A stretch of DNA of 64,000 nt from NCBI GenBank assembly GCA_007922305.1, contig ML677348.1:17313442-17377441 (forward strand). Reading direction: 5' to 3'. The stretch comes from Dermatemys mawii (taxonomy: Eukaryota; Chordata; Testudines; Dermatemydidae). Both the position numbers and the translations under genes were made by a program. Of the stretch, positions 31,501 to 44,059 are shown piece by piece. Each line of letters opens with the position of its first letter. Position 1 is the first letter of the stretch. The notes below the pieces were generated by a model. The model saw only the letters and a list, made by a program, of their open reading frames with translations. It was not told where the DNA came from and ran no database searches.

Positions 31501-33039
31501 TGATGATATTAAAAGCTGGCCTGAGATTCATCTCCTGTGGAAAACATTCCCTTCTCTTTGAGTATATATTTATGTGGGACTTGATTAAGACATTTACGAT
31601 GAGACAGTACCAATTCTTTTCTTCCCAACATCGTCCTCTCACATTTAATTTTGCAGGAACTCTGCGTTCTGCCTGTTTTATATTTACTTTTCAGAAACTT
31701 TCATTCAGCGGGGGGAAACCTTGGATAAAGTTCGCCCCCCAATGCACAAACAAAACTGTCTCCCACAAGGAGCAACCAACAGATGGCATTGTATATTTCC
31801 TGGTACGCTATCTCTGTCTGGAACATGCAATTGAGCTTTTGCTTTATTGGCTGCCCAAAGAAGCTAGTTGAGAAGCAAGACAAGGCTTACATTTCCTTAT
31901 CAAAAAAACTTAAAACAAATTTAACAGAGTCCAGTACATTTAAGACTTAGTCTGGTACAATCTGGCTTTACAACCAAGCTTAGGCTAAAATTAAGACTGT
32001 ACTTATTGAAACAAATACAGGCCATTGGCAGAAATTTGTGAATTCTAATATGCTTTGGCTTGTTGCCTTTGCAGAAAGGATACTGCATTTGCCAGCATAA
32101 TACACAAATTGGACATACAGGCAAATGGCATGGGGTATGGTAGCAGAGTGCAATCTTCCAGACATTCTGCACTGTTTAGTTGCTCTAAAAACATGCACAT
32201 AACAACTCGGAAATTATGTTCCCTGCAAAACCTAGCCATGGAGCACTGGAAACCTTTTACGGGCTCTTTATCATTTCCTGCCTTTGCCAGAATGAGGCTA
32301 ATTTGCTTCTATTCCAGCAGGCTTGAGCAGAGTGCAAAAAGAGAGACTAGATTGTCAGCATTATTGAAAGGATTCATGATTAGTCACACTCACTTGAAGG
32401 CAAGTTACTTGCCAGACACTACGCCACTCATTAACAGACCTGCACACTGGCAGCTCTCCAGCAACTGAGCAACAGCTCCAGGCCTGGCAGACCCAAGGGG
32501 ATTCATGAAGCCCTGTATTCTCTCACACCCTGAAGTGCAAGAGGCCAGTTTAGGCATGCCTGGGTGAAATTGGCTCCCTAGGAGCTCCGTGGATCTGTTT
32601 GTTTTGTGCTCTATATAGCTTAAAATACAATTATTCAGGAGCCCAGCTGGTGCTAACATTAAGGTAACATCTTGGCATGCTACTCTGAAACTGTTACCTG
32701 CATGGCGCTCCCACTTTGTCCCCACGGTTCACTTTTCATTAATCAGAAAATTGTTTCAGAAGCATGTCAGTTTTAAGCCTTGTCTGCCCGGCTTCCTCTT
32801 ACCTCAGTTGTCGAAAGGAAACCAAGACTGTAGGAAACCCCCAAGCTGATCAGACAAGTGAGTGGTCCATCTTACTCACTGTCCTGTCTCTGACAGTGAC
32901 CGGTACCAGATGCTTAGCAAGAAGGTGCAATTAACTCCATTAAGGACAATTAGGGAATAACCTGCCACGGGGGGAAGTTTCTCCCTAACTCATGTCAGTT
33001 TATGGATAGCTTATGCCCTAAAGGAGTGGTAGGGGGACC
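28531..33039. other. Unassigned stretch, mostly unique AT-rich DNA
   Basis: No gene. At 29776-29885 there is a member of the 'tggtgtaactgcactgaattcagtagagttatac' repeat. From 31390 to 31660 a phrase beginning 'agggttggaaaagatctac' could be a very old CR1 end. The 31980-32460 part is repeat-free by eye. Confidence 0.35.
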
Positions 33040-33232
33040 TTGCAGATAGGGCACAGGCCTAGGACTCAGGAGATCTGGGTTCCAGTCTCAGCCCTGCTAC
33101 TAGCTTGTGGGTGATCTTGGGCAAGACATTTCCCCTCTGTGTCTCAGTTTTAGCATCTGTGAAATGGGAACAATATAGAGCCTTTGGAGATGTACTGATT
33201 GAAAGCACTGTATAAGTGTTAGGTATTATTAG
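33040..33232 (+). mobile_element. MIR-type CORE-SINE
   Basis: 'gcacaggcctaggactcaggagatctgggttccagtctcagccctgctact' and 'gatcttgggcaagacattt' are the core of MIR SINEs. The 3' end 'tgaaagcactgtataagtgttaggtattatta' matches the LINE-like tail of the amniote form. Such elements were mobilised by L2-type LINEs. It is old and non-coding, and is well preserved. Confidence 0.88.
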
Positions 33233-36200
33233 GAAAGTCCCAGTTCAGCAAAGCACTGGAATATGGGTTTTAAAGCTTTGCTGAATAGAGCTGGGCTGTT
33301 GAACCAGAGCCTAAAGCATGAGGGTTTATCATTTTCAAATTCTATCTAGTATAACAGTGGATGTCCTCGTTATCCATAGAATTGTTTAATTCTCTTGATC
33401 CTCTTGGCTGCAGTGATCTCTTAGGGCAAAGACATCCACTGAATAATTATGTATTGCTTTAACAAGTAGCTCCTTTTATCTGTTTTCAATCTGCAGCATT
33501 TAATTTCCATTGAATCCCCCTATGTTCCTGTGAGAGAAGGTAAGTAGGACAGGACAATTTATGTTTCATTCCTCTTTGTACCATTCATTATCTTATATCC
33601 CTCTACCATGATCCTTCTTACTCATCTCCACTCTAAACTACACAGTGCCAATCTTTTCAATATCTTTTCATATGATGCATTTGCTGGTTTCACCTCATCC
33701 CATTCCCCATCTTCCCCCCACCACTCTTATTAGTTAATCAGTGCTGCCTTTCCTTATCCCTTTCCCATAAGCAATATTTTAATCAAAGGGTACTGCATGG
33801 TATGCCTCCATAAAGCTGTATTTGTATAACATGTACAGGGAGATTCGTATGTGCTGAAGAAATTTAGCTGCTGTACAAAGGGAAGTCCTAGCTAGGAGAA
33901 ATAGCTCCAAAGAGCCCCCACCAAGTTACAAGTTAGGGTGAATATAGGTTTGTATATGGTTTTTTTTCAAGTCTGCAACAATGCCTTGTGCTGTGCTTTC
34001 ACCATTGCAGGCTTCGGCAGGATCGGCAATTAGATGAGACACCTCCGAGGAATTGTTCTGTTACAGGAAGTATTATTGGTGATTCAGCAGGTGGCACTCT
34101 TCCTCCTGAGCTCGACACTGAATTAATTCATCCCTCTCACCACCCCCAAAACACGAGGGAGGACAATGCTGCTGAAAAGTGCTGGATTCTGGATGCAACA
34201 TTCCACCAAGCTCTTGCCTATCTGGTAGCTTTGAAGCTTCATATTAACCCACTGTCCTACCCAAGTTCCAACCTGCATATTTATAGCCTTAATTCTTACT
34301 ACATTCCAAGGGATTCGCAAAGTTTTGGGACATCCTGGCCATGCCTCATTTCCTCCAGCCAGCCACCCCCGCAGCAGCTGAGAAAGCATAGAGGCTGACA
34401 CTATGCGCCTGCATAATTCCTTTTGCTCCAGGCCAAATCTTCTGTGGGACAGAAACATTGACTTGACTGCTAGATCTACTGGCTGTGTAGTGCAAGCAGC
34501 TAGAGTGTACCTGAGGCTCTGGCCCTATATATAGGGATAGTATTGGGGTAACTACTGGAGATGAGAGTAGGAACAATTAACTGTTTGGGACAAATCACAA
34601 CACCTCTTTTCCTATAACCGATGCCCCTTTGGCAGTACTTTATTCCATTTCCCAACCCAAGGCAAGCTATGTAGATTTTGTATTAGGCAAACATTTCCCT
34701 GCGAGAGGCTAAAGCATTTAAGTGAGAGATTTAGTTACCACACTCCTTTCTCTCTCTCTTGCTCCTAATTTATACAAAAGTCACCAAGGCTAATGTACAA
34801 GAGAGAGCAGATTGGAACCATTCATTTGAATGTCACACACATCACATATAAGAGAGGCGTTATCATCTGCTAACATGATGCTTTCTCTACAGCTCACAAA
34901 CGTCCTTTAAAAATAAAGGAATCAGGTTCCAGGGAAAATCCTGTAAAATAGCAGTTTTCTCTAGGTGGAAATACATTTGCAAGGTTGTGTTCCGTTTAAT
35001 CAATGTTTCCATTTGATGGAAAACCTTGAATATGACAATCCGGAGTATAGCTGAAAGAATACAGAATCTGCCTGTCCCTTCCCCCCGCCCCCCCAGCTTT
35101 ATGTTTTAGTGGGGAAAGAGCACTCAGCACCTATTCTTAGGCAGCAATGAACACTGCCACCCACTGAGCGATGTACTGAATGAGACACCGTCACTGTCAG
35201 CACAACCAGTCTGAAGCAATTGTCTCTATGCCATTTCCAACCACTTCTTCAAACATGTTGCCTTTTAAATGTATGTCACAAATGATCTCCTTAGCTCTTC
35301 TTTGGGCTGCTGACCTTAAAAAAAACCCCTTTTGATCCAGATTCCCCACCCTGTCAACACAGACACCTGCCAGGCTCGCATGGCTAGCCTGGTCTACCGC
35401 AGATGGGCAAAGCATGAATAATCTCATTCTTCAGAGATTATCTGATTGGCCCTAGATGAGTCTGTCAGCGGCCAACTGATACCTAAAACTTTTTGTGGTG
35501 ATATTAGTGACATCAGGCCTGTCAGCAGCAGCAAAGAAACTTTCAGAGCTGCAGCCAGCATTCCATGGTGATGACAGGGAACTTAATGTGAGAGTCCTCA
35601 GTGCAAACCCAAATCAGATGTTAGCTGATAGCTTTGCAGAAAGTTGAGAGTATGTGAATGTGAGAGTGGAGGATAAGCAGCAAGGGAAGGTTAATGCAAA
35701 ATACCAAATAATCCCTAAATTATGTGTTACAATCCACCAGTGGTTCCAGGGGAGTTTCCATTGGGTTCTGTGACTCAGCAAGTCTACTGTCACAGATGAT
35801 GATCTATAATTCTAAAATTGCCACTAAAACCACTGGTGATGGCCAGTCTCTTGTCCGATGAGGGCTCCTCTTGCTACCATATTTATAAAACCCATCATCT
35901 TGCTCTTGGATATAATGTAACATGTTGGTAAAGGCAAGAAAACCCAAATTCTGCGTGTTCTGGCACAATCATTTTCAAAGTTAAAATCCGTTCTTAAAAG
36001 TCAGTATTTCCTGCTACTTACGGAGGTGCACTCAGGACTGGAAAACTGCTGCTTTATGGCAACCCAAACTACAAACACGATGCAGCGTATACTAGTGTCT
36101 ACTATGGCAGCCATGCCAGGTTCACCAGGAGGTGGCAGTGCCTCACACTGCCTTACATGCACAACAAGACGTGGAACAAAAATGAGCAAAGACACCAGCT

Positions 36201-37406
36201 ACAGTTCAGCACAATTCTATCTGTCTAGCAGTGATGAGCTGCCAACACTTCAACAAAGGGCTCCCTCAAAAAAAAGGAATGATTTGGCCTCAGTTGGCAA
36301 TGCATGTGACAGTCCCTTGGCAAAATGCTTGTTCCCTCCTTAAAAAAACAAAAATACCCGAAAAACAATCCAGCTGTTCCACATTTCCCCACAAAACCTA
36401 CCAGCTGTATATTCTCCCCCCTGTTAAATCCATTAGGTCCCCCCCCCAACCCTCTGGCTCATAGGTCTTGTCTCACCATGCTGCCCCCTCATCCCAGTAC
36501 CTCACAGAGGTGGTAAGGTATCTAGCACACTGATAACAATGTATAAATAATAAGGGCTGATTTGTGGCCATTCACTTGAGGAGCAGGGGACAGTGTGGAG
36601 GTGCACTGCACCAGCAGGAGCTCCCGTGCCTTTTAGAGCCTTCAAGGAGCATGGCTGATAAAGGAAATGTTCTCCCCTGAGTCAGGCCAGCCGGCATAGA
36701 GGGACAAGGATGGGGATATGTTCACACCACTATATCTATCCCTGAGGACTTTAGTGCTCAACTGGATTGGCCAAAAAACCCTACATGTCTTTTGCTGTTC
36801 CTCCCCTTGTGCATCCACAAGTGGAGACCCAGCAGACTCCTACCCTACTGCTAATAATACAGTTATTTGCCTTACAGCATAGACAGGCTACAACAGAAGG
36901 AATGTGATATGTCAGTAGAGTTTAGGTGGGTGCATCCCACCAAGTAGGAGGCAACAATCCCTGGAGGATCTGGACACTGAAGATATAAAACTGGCAATAA
37001 AGGTGAGTTTGTAATGTACTAATGAGCTGAACAGCCCCTTAACTAACACATTTGGAATCATTCCACATGTAGGACGAAGTACTGCTCGGACAAACTGCTT
37101 GGGGCAGATTTGGATTTGAATTACACTGGTGTAAAACTGAACAACATTGCCTGACATTAGCCAGTGCAACTCTCATGTACCACATTTTGATCTCAGTTAT
37201 ACCAATACGAATCTGAAGTAACTTCGCTGAAATCAGTAAATTTAATCCAGATGTATAATTGAGTGATTCTCATCAAAATCGGGCCTGTTAACGTCTCGGG
37301 TGTCAGATTGGAATTAGTGTCAGCAGCATGTGATCTCATGCAATGCCAAGAAGATTGCATGTGTGTAACTGAGATCAGTGTTAGCACTCTAGCTGATAGT
37401 GCCGGC
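33233..37406. other. Unassigned stretch
   Basis: No host gene recognised. The longest open frame is 136 codons on + (33988-34398) and has no family signature. Around 37108-37290 are members of the 'ttacaccagtgtaa' repeat family. The rest is apparently unique AT-rich DNA. Confidence 0.4.
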
Positions 37407-37510
37407 TTTTAGACATTATACATAAACCGGATTTGCATCAAATTTGGCTTCACNNNNNNNNNNTCTGGAGTGCCAATGGAGTTGCTCTAGATTTACACCA
37501 GTGTAAATAA
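37407..37510. repeat. Duplicated block, left copy with gap
   Basis: 37407-37453 is identical to 38043-38089, and 37464-37510 is identical to 38192-38238. The 10 N at 37454-37463 stand where the right copy has 102 bases (38090-38191). The flanking bases outside do not match. Confidence 0.85.
37454..37463. other. Assembly gap (10 N)
   Basis: Ten unknown bases inside the left copy of a duplicated block; judged by the right copy the real content may be about 102 bases. Confidence 0.85.
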
Positions 37511-38042
37511 ATAGTGTTAGAATTTGTCCCTTTGTCTTTCAATTAACTCCTCAAGCTGCTGGTCTTCTGATTGGGCTGGTGATTACAGCTTTGTCTTTTA
37601 CCTCTTACTACAGGCTACAGTAGAGTAGATCTGACTTTCCTATCACAGGGAATGTTTAATTCTCCATAGTGAAAATGTTCAAATATAGATGACTTTTCAC
37701 CTTTTCTTGCTAGAGGCCAAATTCTTTTGAACAATGCTAAACCTTATTTAACCAGGAAGTCTTCAAAATTATGGAGTGCCCCCAAAGGTCATGAGTTCTG
37801 GGGTGACCTTGAAAAGTGACTTTTATCTCAGCGGACATCCTGGTGGCTCAAGGCTTAAATAAATACATTCTAATACTTAACACTCCTGAAGGATATACTC
37901 AGTGCCAAAGGTTATATACTTAGTGAAGCATTCTAGGCAAACATGCAGTGCTGGAAGTCCTTGCATGTATTTCCTTATAATTAACAGGGATAATTCCTAA
38001 TTAATAAAAAGAATTGTTAGGAGATTAGAAATTTGCACTAGA
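37511..38042. other. Unassigned stretch between duplicate blocks
   Basis: No gene or repeat recognised in the 530 bases between the two copies. Confidence 0.4.
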
Positions 38043-38238
38043 TTTTAGACATTATACATAAACCGGATTTGCATCAAATTTGGCTTCACTTACACCCGTG
38101 CATCCCCATCCACCCTATGGAAGTCAGTGGGCCTACAGGGGTATAAGTGAGAGCAGAACGTGTCCCTTTGGCCCAGATTCACTCCAGTGAATCTGGAGTG
38201 CCAATGGAGTTGCTCTAGATTTACACCAGTGTAAATAA
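38043..38238. repeat. Duplicated block, right (intact) copy
   Basis: Intact 196-bp form of the block at 37407-37510. Its right part ends 'ttgctctagatttacaccagtgtaaat', which also belongs to the dispersed 'ttacaccagtgtaa' family seen near 29776, 37108 and 49810. Confidence 0.8.
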
Positions 38239-38423
38239 TTTTCCACAAAATTGTTTATCACATGGTCGTGCAATGATTTAATCAGACATATAATACAAAG
38301 TGAGAGACAGGGCCATGTTAATTAATATAAAGGTCTGGGGTATGGTGATTTAAGGGGGATTGTTTTGGACAGGCAGACAGGCAACATAGATGCCTTGGGC
38401 AACCCAGCAGAGGAGGGGGTGGA

Positions 38424-38932
38424 CAGGGCTGTCCCTAGCTATTTGGGGGCCCTACGCAGCCCCCGCGATAGGGGCTGTGTGGCGCCCCAGACCTCTACAG
38501 GGGATGGGGGGAGGGAAGGGGGCATGCCCTGGGCCTCCGCTGGGGGCACTGGGGTGCTGGCCTTCCCGGGGGGTGAGGGAGGAGCTGGCCACAGGCCTCT
38601 GTGGAGGGGGCAACCTCAGGCCTCTGCGGGGGGGAGGGGGAGGTGGCATGGGTTGGCCTGCGGGCAGGGGGAACCACTCGCCAGCACTCTCCTGCAGCAC
38701 CATGGGGCCAGGTTGCTACACTTCCCACCACAGTGAGTGCAGGCCTGGCCCTGCTGCAGAGGTCAGCAGAGTTGGGGGAAGCAGGGGTGCGAAGGGGCAG
38801 GGGCCTGGGGAAGAGCTGGAGCAGAGTCTGGAGCAGCTTGCAGCTGTGCCGGGTACCAGGAAATTCAGTGCCTCAAAATTTCCTGGTGCCTTACGCAGCT
38901 GTGTACTTTGCGTATGGGTAAGGACAGCCTTG
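38424..38932. mobile_element. GC-rich hAT-like element with 8-bp TSD
   Basis: A 509-bp very GC-rich element with ends CAGGGCTGTCCCTA and TAAGGACAGCCTTG (inverted, two mismatches), flanked by GGGGTGGA at 38416-38423 and 38933-38940. The 8-bp duplication supports hAT. The 207-codon and other overlapping ORFs inside it are artefacts of high GC, with no domain. Confidence 0.82.
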
Positions 38933-38940
38933 GGGGTGGA

Positions 38941-41844
38941 GAAGGCCCACAAGTCTTTGAGTGGTAAGGCAGGACCTATAAAGCCACCCAACAGTCAGTC
39001 AGCTGCAAAATGACTTGCAGCTGACCGTTTCTTGGGTGGCTTTCAGATAAAATGCTGCAAACCTCTGATCTCTAAATGGCAATTGTGACTAATTGGCTAA
39101 GAATGTAGAAGTGAGTGGACTGCTTACAGGGACTCTATAGACCAAGCGCGTCCCCACTGTAATTCCATTGATTTAAATGGATTTAACCCTGAGATTAACT
39201 TGGTCCAGTGGGTTGATTTGCCTCTGGCCAGATATAGGACCATAAGACAGAATTCTAACTAACATGTGGCTTCCTTTTAAAATACACCTTGGGCAGGCAT
39301 TTCCACCATCTCCTGCATCACACATATTGCCTGGGCAAAAGTTTGTTCCTCCCCTTGTGGAATCATCCTGTCCAATAAGAGTTTGTTGAGGGTTAATTTT
39401 CCCCTTTAACAAAAAAGAAGATGAGCCAGAAAAATTGCATGGGTCACTATCAAACACAAATGAACAATGCCAAGTAACATCACGTATAATCTGGGGGTTG
39501 CTATGATGGGTGAGATGTGTAAAAGTGACCTCTCTGCCATGATAGGACTGATGGAGCCAGTCTGCTTCATCTCTCTCCTGCATGCCACGAACAATAGGCC
39601 GCGCACCAGAAAGCATGATGTGCTCATGTACAGCTTGAGCCCATTAAGTGCAAAGACAGACTTAGTGTGTGACATCACTGGGCTTTACGTCAGGTCGTTA
39701 GGGCTTGATCCTCTGAGGTTCTATAAGGTGCTGAGCTTCCTCAACTTCAGCGGCCGTCAAGTAATCCACAGGATCAATCCCTTAAAATGTAACTTGGAGA
39801 CTTTAGGGCCTGACTCTGAAAGGTGCTGAAGAGCTGCAGCTCCCATAGACTCCCTGAGGAGTTGTGGGTTCTCAGTGTGGGATTCACAAGCAGTACATGG
39901 GTGCCTATAGTGGCAGGTCCAACATGTAGTTGCCACGGGAGTTCACAAAACCTCTGCTCAGCTGCTGCCTAACGTCCTTATGTGCAGAGGCAACGCTTGG
40001 GCGCTGTGGGGGCATGCAGAGATTTGCTGCTTGGCTTGAAATGAGCATGTTGACATGGACTGAGCATGCTCAGTAACACTGCTAAAGCCAGTTGCCCTCA
40101 CTCTGCTCTCTCCATGCCCCGCCCCCGCTTTGAGCAGGCCTGGGTCATCTCTGTGTACGTATCTACATGCGCCGAGAAGTTAAAGTCCCTGAGGTGTCTA
40201 CATTTTGATGGCTGAGCCTGTGTACAGACAGCGCAGCCCTAGACATCCCCCAGCAGCTCAGTACCTAACTAGAAGAAGGAGCTGAACTCATGTCTCCCCA
40301 CTCGCAGGAGAATACTATAGGTTATTCTGCAGCTGAGGTCTCTCAGTTGAAACTCTTCCTCAGTGTATAAATTAAATAGGGATGGGAATGAAGGTCTCTC
40401 TCAGCCCAGGTGGGAGCCCTAACCAGTGGACTATAGAGAGTCGTTTGCACCTTCTCCATGGCCCAATGGTGCCTTGTTTTTGCTTAAAAAAGGAGTGACC
40501 TGGCTTAGGCACCTAACTCTGGGAGAGGGTTGAGGCTGTGAATCCTGACTGAAGAGAGGAGTCTCCCTACAGCACACCCTCAGTGCCTCTCAGGACCATC
40601 TGAAGGAAGGGTGTCTCATCGGTGCATTATTGTTGAAATGCGAAAACAAAAACTAACATTACTTCATAGAGAATGACACTACCAGCCTTAGCAAAGTCGA
40701 GTGATACTTTACTCCTTCAGTAGTCACGCTGCTCATACAGCAAGGTATTACTCAGCTAGAGAAAGGGGATTCAAATCTGGCATTTCAGGTTTTCTTTCAA
40801 TATCTATCATTATTAAGCATGATTGCAAATGCTTTGGTTCATTTCACTTCAGAGCTCATTTCAAACAGGTCAGTGAATGGAGCTGTAATTACAAGGCAAC
40901 CGGCTTGTCTAATAATTCAGTGCCACTCATGTGTTGCACAAAAATTATACCTGCAGGTAGTTGCTCTAAATTCTGTCGGCAGTTCTATATGTTTTATATC
41001 CTACCAATTCATCAATCTGTTTATACACTGATGTTATACTTAGATTGATATTTAACTATCCAAAGAATCATTGACTTGAAAAGATTTGCTAATGACTGTC
41101 GTTCAGTGATATGACAGAGTTTGCACTATCTGGAAAACTGTAATTGCTTATTTGCAAATCATAGCCTCTCTTTCATACACACACAGAGAAAGAGAGAGCT
41201 AGCTGTTTCAGATAGCACCAGGAACAGCTGGGATAGGCAAAGTAAATAGAAGGATGTTGATTTGTAAAATCTCAACCAAGGGCTCCAGATATAAACAATT
41301 GTTTACAGTATTTATTCAGTTCTTACTTTCAGCTTCTATTGCCCCTTTTAGCTTCCTTTAAGTTGTCACTGTCCCAGCAGGTTTTCAAGATTTGAAAGCA
41401 GTGTGAAATGAATAAGTGATTTGATCACTTTGAAGCATGAGCACATTTTCCAGCTCTCTGTCAGAAATGTATAACATTTTACAAAAACTGTTTAGTAGCT
41501 GAGAGTAGGGCTCGATTGGCAGATGAACTGTTAGCTGATCATTCCAAAAAGTCTTTTAAAAATGATGAAATACTTGCCCCCTTTCACCTCACACTACTCT
41601 CCCAGGGCACACCTAGGATAAAAGAGGACCAGCAGAATCAAGCTCCACAGAAGTTGTGGCAGAGGAGGGGAAGAAAAGGAAATGTAGTGGCTGAAACATA
41701 CACAATTTTTTATAGCTAGCAGAAAAGTTACAGTAAATGTTTTTAGAATTGATTCATAAGTGAAATGTTTTCCTCTCGCCTCACCACAGTTTATATTTAG
41801 ATGCTTGTATGTACTGTAGATGGGACTAATATTGCTGCCTACTA
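38941..41844. other. Unassigned stretch with old dispersed repeats
   Basis: No gene recognised. Around 40260-40470 'gagctgaactcatgtctcccc...gtgggagccctaaccagtggactatag' looks like an old, unnamed dispersed repeat. Around 39700-39830 a 'gatcctctgaggt..ctgagct' phrase repeats loosely. A 147-codon frame on - (39173-39616) faces a 120-codon frame on + (39467-39829); neither has a domain. Confidence 0.35.
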
Positions 41845-42060
41845 AGGTTGCTATCGTTTTAGGTTGCTTATAACTTTACCAAAGTTTAACCATTTTGGCT
41901 GAAATTTTCTGTGCCAGATGTCCACTTCAGGCAGAAAGTTTCTGGAGATTTTCAGCCAAAATTGTTGAGCTGTTTACAAGGCGGCGGCTAGGGAAAAATG
42001 TTGTTTTGCCCATTTGTCCATGTTAAAAAATTCTGGCACCCCCAGACTTCTAAGGAAGTT
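41845..42060. repeat. Dispersed repeat shared with 25190-25560
   Basis: See phrases shared with 25190-25560, including 'gttaaaaaattctgg' and 'ttcaggc' segments. Boundaries approximate. Confidence 0.45.
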
Positions 42061-42689
42061 AGGTGGTGTTAACAGCTGCCATCCACCCTTGAGGTTGTTG
42101 CTGGGGAGGTGCAGCTTTAGTTTATGGCAAGGACTCTGTTAAGGTGATACACTAAATCAGCACTTCCCTTGGTTAGCAGGCACTGACATGTAGGACAGAA
42201 TTGGCCTGCCAGTGCTATGGTCAACAGGTAGTTGAGTTTGTGGCCGCTTTATGCTTCTGCACCCTGCTTCCTGTGCCAGCTAACTTTCTACCTCTGGAAT
42301 CCTGTGCTAAATTCTTTCTTAGTTTATAGCATCCTAGTCCAAGGAGATATGGCCAGTGAGTATATATAAGCATTCCAGCTTACATGTGTGCTTTGCACAG
42401 CTCTAGTTGTATGTTTATATATGCAGTGAAACCCATCATCAAATTGAGATTTTCAGATCTGGATCCAGACATGTTTTTCCAGACAGGGAGTGGAATTCAG
42501 ATCCAGATACAGGCTCATCCATAATGGAAACAACATTGGCTGCTATTTAATATTTCCAATTTAGCTTTTTATCACGCAAAATGCTGACACCGTGGTGACA
42601 AAGTTGGTCTAAATGACTAGACAACTCGAGTTGGAAGTTCTCAGTGAGTCATGAACTGTTAGTGAAAAGGCTATTGAGGTCATTTATAG

Positions 42690-42800
42690 AGCTGGTCAGA
42701 AAATTTTTGTTGAAAGTTTTTTGTTGGAAAATGCTGCTTCACCAAAAGTGACACTTCCTGCAAAAGAAAAAAATGAAAATATTTTAGTTTTGGAAAAAAA
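42690..42800. repeat. AT-rich dispersed repeat (member of a three-copy group)
   Basis: 'tcagaaaatttttgttgaaagttttttgttggaaaatgc' resembles 43790-44020 ('gttggaaaatgttaaaacac...aaacatttc') and 47640-47760 ('ttttgtttgacagaaaatgc'). Low-complexity A/T words make the family call weak. Confidence 0.35.
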
Positions 42801-42879
42801 ATTGTTTCAGAAAATTTGGAAATTTAATTTCAAGTTTCATTTTATGATTTTTTATTTATATTAGTTTTACATTTATTAT

Positions 42880-42945
42880 TATATGACATATCAGTAGTAG
42901 CAATGTATAATAATAATATGCACTACTACTACTGATGTCATATCA
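42880..42945. repeat. Small hairpin-forming inverted repeat
   Basis: 'atgacatatcagtagtag' on the left and 'ctactactactgatgtcat' on the right are imperfect inverted copies around a TAATAATA-rich loop. It may be a small inverted duplication or the remnant of a MITE. Confidence 0.45.
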
Positions 42946-43848
42946 CATATAAATAACAGAATATTTCAACTATTATTTTATTTTTAAAATCATTTAGGGC
43001 ACCTGCTATTTAGTACTGATTTAAACTTCTTTTGTAGATCAGTGCTGCCTGTTTGTGTTGTAATAAAACACTTTCACATCCCTCAAATATGAAGAGGTAC
43101 AGGAAATGCTGACCTTTTGGGGACTACATCCAAAATCGAATGTATGGTAATTCAGTCCTTAGCCTCTTTGCTGAGACTGACCCAAGAGGTGTTAATTGTA
43201 GTATTTTTTGGAAGAGTGGGTGTTTATCACCAGGAACTGTGTTCTACAGGAGATGAGACTACATAGCACAATGGTCCTTTTTTGCCTTGGAATCTATGAA
43301 TGGAGATCAGCTCATTCAAATACAGCCATCAAAACAAAACAACCACCAGATGATCACAGTTTTCATTCCTTAGTAATCTACCTTGGTGTCAGATCAGTGA
43401 CCAAGAAGGGAACCGCTCCCTGTGCCATTAAAATTCTTTTGATCCATTAAATTGTCCTCCAGATATACAGTCATAAATTAAACATACTCATACATAAAGA
43501 ACATGAATTTTCTATTAACATGTGTCTTCCACTGCTTTCTACTGAATGGAATCAAAACTGCTCTTTAACTCCTCTAACAGTTTACTGGAGAGATTGCCCA
43601 TTCAATAAAGGTGGACAGGACAAGTGCTGAATATCCAAATTCTTGTCTTGCTCTCACCATGAAATTCTGTCTGACACTTGTGTACAACTTGAGGACAATT
43701 GTGGGGTCTTAGGAGATAATGGATTTGTTACAATGTTTTGAGGGGGTCAAGCTTTCATACCTAGTTTTAAAACACCTCAGAGTTAGAGATCTACAAAAAT
43801 TGGCATTTCTGTTCCACAGGAAATTCTAATATTATAACATTTGTTGTG

Positions 43849-43898
43849 TCCCAAATTATGCTTTAAAAAAAATCAACATTTTTCGTAGTTCAAAAAGT
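43849..43898. repeat. Source copy of a 50-bp duplication
   Basis: Begins TCCCAAATTATGC and ends CAAAAAGT. An almost identical copy, two A longer, is at 44374-44425 inside the CR1. Confidence 0.8.
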
Positions 43899-44059
43899 TC
43901 CACAAAGTTTCAGTTGGAAAATGTTAAAACACTTCCTTCTGATACATTTAATCAAAACAAAAACATTTCAACATTCTAAATATTTTGTTTCAATTTGTTG
44001 AATTGAATAAAAACATTTCAGTTCAAGTCAGTTGGACATTAAACTTCACCTGTCTATGC

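Noticed and set aside
38390..39013. 207-codon ORF on the + strand
   Set aside because: Lies across a GC-rich hAT-like element and its flank; no protein-like pattern, and several frames are open on both strands.
39173..39829. Facing ORFs of 147 and 120 codons
   Set aside because: Overlap antisense to each other with no domain in either; likely chance.
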